Source of the DNA: OPU3-GD-OMZ sp001901525
GTDB lineage: Bacteria > Pseudomonadota > Gammaproteobacteria > Methylococcales > Methylomonadaceae
Assembly: GCA_963981505.1 (NCBI GenBank)
Contig: CAXCEI010000040.1
Span: forward strand, 1 to 11,978
Reading direction: 5' to 3'
DNA length: 11,978 nucleotides
In this document: piece after piece, positions 7,302 through 11,978 of the stretch
Layout of the letters: every line of letters starts with the position of its first letter
Numbering within the stretch: the stretch's first letter is position 1
Program-made: the position numbers and the translations under genes
Notes under the pieces: model-generated
Databases searched by the model: none
The model's input: the letters and a program-made list of their open reading frames with translations, nothing else
Told to the model about the DNA's origin: nothing

Positions 7302-8864
7302 CTAGGTCAGCATAAAGCCACGAATGGTAAAGAAAAGTAGCGCGGCCAGTAATGCAGACAAAGGCACTGTAATAATCCAGGCGGCTGCAATTTTATAGAG
7401 TTGACTTCTTTTGACGAGTTCCTGGCGATAGCCTTTTTGTAGTTTTTTGCGGTCACTCTTCGTGAGTTTGTTTTTTGATGATTTTCGCTTTAAGAGTTTG
7501 AGCATTTTTCTTTTAGTCGTGACCGATGACTTTTGAAATTTTTTCAAAAAGGCTGCTACTTTTTTAGGGTTGTCATCTTCGTGATGCGCGATGATCTTGT
7601 CGATCATACGGTCATAATTATTTTTTAAGTATTCTCTTAAAAAACCAACGCCAAAAACAGCACCCACAGCGGTGTGAGTAGAGCTAATAGGGAGTCCTAA
7701 TTGGCTGGCAAGAATAACCGTAATCGCAGCAGCCATAGAAATACAAAAGGCGCGGGTCTTATCGAGTTCGGTGATTTCACTGCCTACAGTGCGTATTAAT
7801 TTTGGGCCGTAGAGTGCTAAACCAATAGAAATACCAATGGCGCCAATGGCCATAACCCAAAGAGGAATAGCGGCTTTTTCGGTAATTCCACCGCTGTTAA
7901 AGGCATCATTAATGGCGGCGAGTGGTCCGACCGAGTTGGCGACATCGTTTGCGCCATGGGCAAAGCTTAATAATGCAGCGGCACAAATAAGAGGGATGGT
8001 AAACAGTGTATCAACGTCGAATTTAGTATTTTGCATCATTAGGGTTGCCCGGTTAATCAAAGGGCGAACAATTAAATAGAGTGATACGGCAATAAAAAAA
8101 CCAATGCTGATAGCGGTTACTAAATCAATTTTCCATATTTTTTTAAACCCTTTCATCATGAGGTAGGTTGAAAAAGCCCACGCCATTAATGCGATTAAAA
8201 TCGGCACAACGCTTTTGGCGGCAGAAAGCATGTCTGTTTTGTAGGTGATCGTTCGTTTGATCAGGTACAAAAAAAGAGCCGCAATAATCCCGCCCATGAT
8301 GGGGGAGATAAACCAACTGGCTGCAATTTTCCCAAAGACTGCCCAATTAGCAATACCAAAACCGCCTGCGGCAATGCCGGCACCTAATACGCCGCCTACA
8401 ATGGAGTGTGTGGTTGAAACTGGGGCGCCAAAATAAGTCGATAAATTTAACCAGAGTGCAGCCGCTAGAAGTGCCGCGGTCATTAACCAGACGAAAGTGT
8501 CGGTATCGTTAATTAACGCCGGATCAATAATACCTTTTTTAATGGTGCCTACCACATCGCCGCCTGCGACTAAGGCGCCGGAGGATTCAAAAATGGCAGC
8601 GATTAGGATAGCGCCGGTGAGTGTGATTGCCTTAGAGCCTACAGCGGGACCCACATTGTTCGCAACATCGTTGGCGCCAATATTAAGCGCCATATAGCCG
8701 CCAATAACGGCGGCAACAATTAATAGGGTGTTTCGTTCGTCAACATAACCGCCTACATAGATCATGATGGCAAAAAGAAATAAAATGGCTAAGCTGACTC
8801 GAACAATACCGGGTAAGGTGTTAGTGGTATTAAGTTGCGCTTGGTTTGGATTTATTGAATTCAT
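7302..8864 (-). CDS. pit: Inorganic phosphate transporter, PiT family
   Basis: The product is an inner-membrane phosphate (or metal-phosphate) transporter of the PiT/PHO4 family, driven by protons or sodium. The family's duplicated signature is present twice: GANDVANNVGP at residues 63-73 and GANDVANSVGP starting at residue 304. Each is followed by its Ser/Thr motif, PVSTTHS and PISSTHT. There are about ten to twelve membrane segments, a Lys-rich cytoplasmic loop at about 420-490, and a last membrane helix ending in FMLT. The length of 520 residues is normal for this bacterial subgroup. The ATG at 8864 has no clear Shine-Dalgarno. No phoU-like partner gene adjoins it. The upstream region carries a Pho box and a matched -10, so expression is probably induced when phosphate is low. 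Whether the coupling ion is H+ or Na+ cannot be told from the sequence. Confidence 0.94.
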   Translation of the reverse strand: MNSINPNQAQLNTTNTLPGIVRVSLAILFLFAIMIYVGGYVDERNTLLIVAAVIGGYMALNIGANDVANNVGPAVGSKAITLTGAILIAAIFESSGALVAGGDVVGTIKKGIIDPALINDTDTFVWLMTAALLAAALWLNLSTYFGAPVSTTHSIVGGVLGAGIAAGGFGIANWAVFGKIAASWFISPIMGGIIAALFLYLIKRTITYKTDMLSAAKSVVPILIALMAWAFSTYLMMKGFKKIWKIDLVTAISIGFFIAVSLYLIVRPLINRATLMMQNTKFDVDTLFTIPLICAAALLSFAHGANDVANSVGPLAAINDAFNSGGITEKAAIPLWVMAIGAIGISIGLALYGPKLIRTVGSEITELDKTRAFCISMAAAITVILASQLGLPISSTHTAVGAVFGVGFLREYLKNNYDRMIDKIIAHHEDDNPKKVAAFLKKFQKSSVTTKRKMLKLLKRKSSKNKLTKSDRKKLQKGYRQELVKRSQLYKIAAAWIITVPLSALLAALLFFTIRGFMLT

Positions 8865-8926
8865 GGTTTTATATAGAAGTTATTCAATCACTGTTGTGGT
8901 CGTTACCAATAAAAATGACGTAACTT

Positions 8927-8956
8927 TAATTGTCTTTAATGTATAAAAGACAATTA
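8927..8956. repeat. 11-bp perfect inverted repeat over the pit promoter, possible operator
   Basis: The arms TAATTGTCTTT (8927-8937) and AAAGACAATTA (8946-8956) are perfect complements separated by 8 bases. The right arm overlaps the predicted -10 (8953-8958) and the likely transcription start of pit near 8946. Because only part of the repeat would be transcribed, it looks more like a protein-binding site on DNA than an RNA hairpin. Its binding factor is unknown. Confidence 0.5.
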
Positions 8957-8986
8957 TCTAAAGTGAATATGACAATAACATTACAG
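8953..8986 (-). promoter_or_regulatory. PhoB-type promoter: Pho box plus -10, driving pit
   Basis: The reverse strand reads CTGTAAT-GTTA-TTGTCAT at 8986-8969. These are two 7-base direct repeats with a 4-base AT-rich linker, each differing by one base from the classical CTGTCAT Pho half-site. Ten bases downstream comes GATAAT (8958-8953, five of six to TATAAT), the same spacing as I recall for the E. coli phoA promoter, where the Pho box replaces the -35. A third heptamer, TTGTCTT at 8953-8947, falls exactly 22 bases on from the second, in the same 11-base register. The site lies about 105-122 bases upstream of the pit start codon. Confidence 0.7.
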
Positions 8987-8999
8987 TTGAAATATTAGT

Positions 9000-9018
9000 G
9001 ACGATTTTTTAAATCGTC
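9000..9018. repeat. 8-bp inverted repeat upstream of the hydroxyacid dehydrogenase
   Basis: GACGATTT and AAATCGTC form a perfect 8-bp inverted repeat with a 3-base TTT centre. It lies 44 bases before the dehydrogenase ATG and 13 bases from the Pho box of the divergent gene. It could be an operator or a small hairpin. No long T-run follows on either strand, so a terminator role is unlikely. Confidence 0.4.
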
Positions 9019-9046
9019 TTATAGCACTGAGTAATTTTAAATCAAA

Positions 9047-9052
9047 AGAAGG
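9047..9052 (+). promoter_or_regulatory. Ribosome binding site of the hydroxyacid dehydrogenase
   Basis: AGAAGG stands 10 bases before the ATG at 9063 and supports that start. The protein then begins directly with the Rossmann nucleotide-binding motif, as is usual in the family. Confidence 0.6.
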
Positions 9053-9062
9053 TAGTCAAGAT

Positions 9063-9920
9063 ATGAAGGCAGGCATGATCGGTTTAGGGGCTATGGGGAC
9101 TCCGATGGCGAGAAATCTGGCAAAAGCGGGGGTTTTAACAGCTGTTTATAATCGTACGGAGGAAAAAGCGCATCGTTTGGCTCAAGAATTGGCGGTCTGT
9201 TGCGCCCCGTCACCTGAAGTCTTAGCGCAAAGTGTTGATGTTGTTTTTTTATGTGTGTCTAAAGATGCCGTTGTTTTGTCTCTTGTTGATGCTATTTGCC
9301 CGGTGTTAAAGGCAGGCTCTATAGTGGTGGACATGTCGACGGTAGGGTGTGAAACGGCGCAACGAGCTGCGGTTTTGTTAGCAGAGCAAGGCGTTGGTTT
9401 TCTTGATGCGCCGGTTTCAGGGGGTGTTGAAGGTGCTAAAAATGGGACTTTGTCGATTATGGTAGGCGGCGAGGAAAAGCATTTAGTGTGTGTTGAGCCG
9501 TTGTTAGCCGCTATGGGGGATAGGATTATTCATATGGGGCCGGCCGGCGCGGGGCAAGCGACTAAAGCGGTTAATCAGGTTATGGCTGCAGGTATTAATC
9601 AGGCCGTAACGGCTGCGCTGGCTTTGGGGGCGGTGCAGGGTTTACCGATGGCGCAAGTGGTTGATCTGGTCTCGGGAGGCGCGGCCGGCAATTGGTTTTT
9701 AGCCCATCGCGGTAAAACGATGCTTCAGGGCATTTATGAACCGGGATTTAAGTTGGCATTACACCATAAGGATTTAAAGATTTGTCAGGGCATGGCAAAG
9801 GCTCAAGGCTTATCAATTGATTTTTTAGATCAAACGCTGACAGATTACCAGCAGTTAATGACTGAGGGCTATGGCGATGAAGATATTTCAGCGTTATATC
9901 GATTAAAGCGGCCAGATTAA
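9063..9920 (+). CDS. NAD(P)-dependent beta-hydroxyacid dehydrogenase (3-hydroxyisobutyrate dehydrogenase family)
   Basis: The product is a cytoplasmic oxidoreductase of the family that includes 3-hydroxyisobutyrate dehydrogenase, tartronate semialdehyde reductase (GlxR/GarR) and succinic semialdehyde reductases. It has an N-terminal Rossmann domain with GLGAMG (G7, G9, G12) and YNRT at 29-32. The substrate-site motif DAPVSGG lies at 115-121. The catalytic GxxxKxxxN has K168 and N172, and the C-terminal helical domain carries HHKDL (K236, D237). The cofactor position after the second strand holds Asn-Arg-Thr, which usually points to NADP(H) because of the Arg. At 285 residues it is typical in length. 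It stands alone: divergent from pit and convergent with ychJ (24 bases between stops), so the context does not reveal the substrate. Exact substrate assignment is not possible from sequence alone. Confidence 0.92.
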   Translation: MKAGMIGLGAMGTPMARNLAKAGVLTAVYNRTEEKAHRLAQELAVCCAPSPEVLAQSVDVVFLCVSKDAVVLSLVDAICPVLKAGSIVVDMSTVGCETAQRAAVLLAEQGVGFLDAPVSGGVEGAKNGTLSIMVGGEEKHLVCVEPLLAAMGDRIIHMGPAGAGQATKAVNQVMAAGINQAVTAALALGAVQGLPMAQVVDLVSGGAAGNWFLAHRGKTMLQGIYEPGFKLALHHKDLKICQGMAKAQGLSIDFLDQTLTDYQQLMTEGYGDEDISALYRLKRPD

Positions 9921-9944
9921 GGGCTGTTTGTTGAGCGTTCTTTT

Positions 9945-10439
9945 TTAAGCACCGCAGCAGCGTTTATATTTTTTACCACTGCCGCACGGGCACGGTGAAT
10001 TTTTACTGGGTACGTTGGGATCCTGTTTTTTAGTTTCGGTGTGGGAAATCGCTTTAGCCGCGCCGTCTAAATAAAACCAGCTATTAGCGGTTTTTTGGAA
10101 CCGGCTAATTTCGTGCATGTAGTGTTCTTTGTTATCTAACAGAAAATAGGCTTTAAATTCCACGAGGCCTTTTTTGTCTTTACTACTGCCCTTTTTGGTA
10201 TTGAGAATTTCTAATCGTTGCCATTGACTTTGGTCTTTCGATAAATCTAATGTTTTAGGGCGGGTTTTAAGATCCCAACTGTTAAGGAGATAATCGACGT
10301 TTTCACTGGCAAAGGCGCAAAACCGTGAGCGCATCAGCGCTTCAGCTGTTTTGGGTTTTTCTGTGCCGTCAAGATAAGGCCCGCAGCAATCGTTTCGGGT
10401 TTTAGTCGAGCCGCAAAGGCAGAGTAAGTCTGTGTTCAA
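9945..10439 (-). CDS. ychJ: YchJ family protein with two SEC-C zinc motifs
   Basis: The product is a small cytoplasmic protein with a SEC-C-type Cys cluster at each end around an NTF2-like core. The N-terminal cluster is CLCGS...CCGPYLDG (C7, C9, C18, C19), the core begins with ALMRSRFCAF, and the C-terminal cluster is PCPCGSGKKYKRCCG (C150, C152, C161, C162). It matches E. coli YchJ in layout and length (164 residues here). The SEC-C motif binds zinc, as in SecA; the role of YchJ is not known. A longer reading frame opens at TTG 10493 but would overlap the pilin gene by 41 bases and has no ribosome binding site. The TTG at 10439 has a perfect AGGAG 7 bases upstream and gives the family's usual N-terminus, so I chose it. 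The gene follows the pilin stop by 13 bases, suggesting coupled translation. Confidence 0.92.
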   Translation of the reverse strand: MNTDLLCLCGSTKTRNDCCGPYLDGTEKPKTAEALMRSRFCAFASENVDYLLNSWDLKTRPKTLDLSKDQSQWQRLEILNTKKGSSKDKKGLVEFKAYFLLDNKEHYMHEISRFQKTANSWFYLDGAAKAISHTETKKQDPNVPSKNSPCPCGSGKKYKRCCGA

Positions 10440-10446
10440 AGCTTGG

Positions 10447-10451
10447 CTCCT
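10447..10451 (-). promoter_or_regulatory. Ribosome binding site that sets the TTG start of ychJ
   Basis: AGGAG on the reverse strand lies 7 bases before the TTG at 10439 and one base after the pilin stop codon. It is the strongest Shine-Dalgarno sequence seen in the window. It argues for TTG 10439 over the upstream TTG 10493, and for translation of ychJ from the pilin message. Confidence 0.75.
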
Positions 10452-10452
10452 G

Positions 10453-10878
10453 TTACCAGCAATCGGTTGGGGTTTTAGTGCTTTCGTGGTCAATTTTTAT
10501 TGTACTACAACTGGTATCGTTAGTTTGTGGGCTACCGGTTGGAGCGGTTGCGGTGAGTGTATAAGCGGTACTAGTGGTGTTACTAATAGCTAAGTCATAA
10601 TACCCTTCTGGGGAAACTGAGGGTGCGGTTAAGGTATAAGCGGGGGTAGTAGTATCACATTGGGTGGTATTTCCAATATTACTGGCATAGTATGGACAAC
10701 TCACCCGAAATTTCTCTTGTGCTAATTGCAGTGACAACAGGGCAGTATGGGCATCGGCGCGCCGTGCTTTTTGTAAATACTGGCTGTAAGCGGGAATAGC
10801 GTTAACAGCTATTATAGCAATAATGCTAATCACAATCAGCAGTTCAATTAGGGTAAAGCCGGCGTGTTTGTTTTTCAT
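10453..10878 (-). CDS. pilE: Type IV minor pilin, PilE-like
   Basis: The product is a prepilin with a short basic leader of seven residues (MKNKHAG) cut by prepilin peptidase before F8. It has the conserved TLIEL with Glu at mature position 5, then a hydrophobic helix to about residue 30. The mature protein has about 134 residues. It has two probable disulfide pairs, C61/C74 and C124/C140, and ends in DCW, which is common in PilE-type minor pilins of the pilVWXYE cluster. The Thr/Ser-rich middle (about 75-122) fits the beta-sheet head. The ATG at 10878 lies 27 bases downstream of the preceding large gene and 13 bases upstream of ychJ, so it is probably the last pilus gene of an operon entering from the right. 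Such minor pilins help prime pilus assembly. It could instead be a major pilin subunit, but position and ending favour PilE. Confidence 0.88.
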   Translation of the reverse strand: MKNKHAGFTLIELLIVISIIAIIAVNAIPAYSQYLQKARRADAHTALLSLQLAQEKFRVSCPYYASNIGNTTQCDTTTPAYTLTAPSVSPEGYYDLAISNTTSTAYTLTATAPTGSPQTNDTSCSTIKIDHESTKTPTDCW

Positions 10879-10905
10879 GGGCGTTAAGTGTAATCAATGA
10901 AGGGG

Positions 10906-11978
10906 TTAATCGCTAATAAAATTGACGTTTTCAATGGTAGTTGCACCGTTATGTTCTATGACTATTGTCGCTGTTGGGTTGCCAGTGGCAGTAGCGTCAT
11001 TGCTAACAAATGAGTCGAGATTACTGGTGATCGTGGCATTGTTTTGTGTGGTTGTTGCGGTCAGGGTAACATCAGTTTCATTACTGGTCACGGTGCACTG
11101 GTAGTAGTTTGATAACGTAGGGTGATCATCGCAACTACCATTTCTGTTGATCGTAATAGTCACTTTGTTGGTATGATTACCTGAAATTTCGCCGCTAACG
11201 GTATAGTTGTATAGGGCGTTGCCACAAGCATCGTTATTGGCGGCTAAAACCGTGTTATCTTCGGTGTCGGTTAATGTGCGGGTGATTTTTTTATTGGCAA
11301 TAATAATAGTTTCATTAGGATAGAGAGCTTGCGTATTGGCATATTCGGTTGCGCAGTTTGATTGATTTCCGGTTTGATCGATAATTAAAAAATTCTGGCA
11401 AGCATACGGGGTATTAATGCCCTCTGAGGTGATCGTGCCATTATTGTCACGAAGCGTTGTATATTCACGGGCTGTAGAGGGTTCACTGTTAATATCGTTG
11501 ATATGCTCACTTTGACAGACTTTCTCGCGCCCTCCGCCACTGTCCTCTAAACCGGTAAGCCCTACTTTCCCGCGCCAACCCCCGGGTCCAACAGGGTTAT
11601 CTGGATTCTCAATGTTGTCATTACCACAAACAAAACAACTGTAAGGGGCGGAAATTTGCTGAGTGCCAGAATTAAAGGCGCAATAGCCGTATTGAGAAAC
11701 AGCCACGTCAATGTCATCAAGTTTATTTGCGGTGGTGGTGTAGACAGTGCCTTTAATCTCTAGAAGGGTATTGCCAAAACAGGTGAGTAAGATGTTGTCA
11801 GTGACATCAATTAAAATGGTATTCCCTTCTACATCTTTTGTCTTAAAGAGACCAGAGTCAGGCTCGGTCTCGGTAGGATCATCTTCAGGAGCCTCAGAAA
11901 TTGTTAAATCACTATCAAGGATTGAAGAGTTATTATTGGGGCTGGGTGATTGGAGTGGAGTGGCTTGGTTTGCGCCAG
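10906..11978 (-). CDS. Probable pilus-associated secreted protein, C-terminal part (5' end beyond the window)
   Basis: The reverse-strand frame is open from the right edge to TAA at 10908-10906 (356 codons). A GTG at 11706 lies in the middle of it and has no sign of being a start, since the frame continues upstream for 90 more codons without a stop. The product is acidic and rich in Asn, Thr and Ser, with ten Cys, many in spaced pairs (SCFVCGN, EKVCQS, PYACQN), and a glycine-rich GPGGWRGKVGL segment. The last 130 residues are repetitive Thr/Val beta-type sequence such as TVTSNETDVTLTATTT. The makeup suggests an exported, disulfide-bonded beta-rich protein. It directly precedes the PilE-like pilin, the slot of pilY1, which encodes a pilus-tip adhesin. 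I see none of the PilY1 beta-propeller motifs in this part, so the PilY1 assignment rests on position only. Confidence 0.7.
   Translation of the reverse strand, partial: GANQATPLQSPSPNNNSSILDSDLTISEAPEDDPTETEPDSGLFKTKDVEGNTILIDVTDNILLTCFGNTLLEIKGTVYTTTANKLDDIDVAVSQYGYCAFNSGTQQISAPYSCFVCGNDNIENPDNPVGPGGWRGKVGLTGLEDSGGGREKVCQSEHINDINSEPSTAREYTTLRDNNGTITSEGINTPYACQNFLIIDQTGNQSNCATEYANTQALYPNETIIIANKKITRTLTDTEDNTVLAANNDACGNALYNYTVSGEISGNHTNKVTITINRNGSCDDHPTLSNYYQCTVTSNETDVTLTATTTQNNATITSNLDSFVSNDATATGNPTATIVIEHNGATTIENVNFISD

Noticed and set aside
7420..7620. Lys-rich hydrophilic stretch within the phosphate transporter, which looks at first like a fused domain
   Set aside because: A basic cytoplasmic loop before the last membrane segment is usual, as far as I recall, in the 520-residue bacterial PiT subgroup, and the frame is intact.
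10922..11104. Open frame on the + strand opposite the pilus-associated gene
   Set aside because: It is an antisense shadow of the Thr/Asn-rich reading frame, with no ribosome binding site and no recognisable protein features.

Overview
The window looks like chromosomal DNA of a gammaproteobacterium with moderately low GC. The reasons are a tRNA-Arg(CCG) of the enterobacterial type, a Rep (not PcrA-like) helicase, the gammaproteobacterial-type set ubiK-comM, a YchJ protein, and a type IV minor pilin gene at the end of what looks like a pil operon. A methanotroph or sulfur-oxidiser relative would fit the composition, but nothing here proves the order. There are no IS elements, phage genes, CRISPR arrays or rRNA genes, and no gene-free stretch exceeds about 210 bases.

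Layout. Left edge to 2215 (+ strand): a short membrane-protein reading frame, possibly the tail of a longer gene, followed by a periplasmic multicopper oxidase of the CopA/PcoA family. The oxidase carries an unusual C-terminal extension that looks like a small outer-membrane beta-barrel. 2234-2893 (-): an exported Sel1-repeat protein, convergent with the oxidase. 3102-3178 (-): tRNA-Arg(CCG). 3232-5229 (-): Rep helicase, probably starting at TTG. 5327-7113 (-): ubiK then comM, 23 bases apart. 7302-8864 (-): a PiT-family phosphate transporter. 8865-9062: a divergent control region. 9063-9920 (+): a beta-hydroxyacid dehydrogenase. 9945-10439 (-): ychJ. 10453-10878 (-): pilE-like minor pilin. 10906 to the right edge (-): the C-terminal 356 residues of a Cys-containing, Asn/Thr-rich protein in the position normally held by pilY1.

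How the genes relate. Most are housekeeping genes side by side rather than one system. UbiK (ubiquinone synthesis accessory factor) and ComM (branch-migration helicase of natural transformation) form a short transcription unit. The pilin, its large upstream partner and ychJ run in one direction with gaps of 27 and 13 bases, and ychJ has a strong Shine-Dalgarno sequence just after the pilin stop codon. ComM and the type IV pilus genes are both compatible with a naturally transformable cell, but this is inference.

The best regulatory signal is upstream of the phosphate transporter: an 18-bp Pho box followed, at the same spacing as in classical PhoB promoters, by a -10 hexamer. An 11-bp perfect inverted repeat lies across that -10. 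The best protein-level oddity is the multicopper oxidase with its own putative outer-membrane anchor, which resembles CopA and a shortened CopB joined in one chain.
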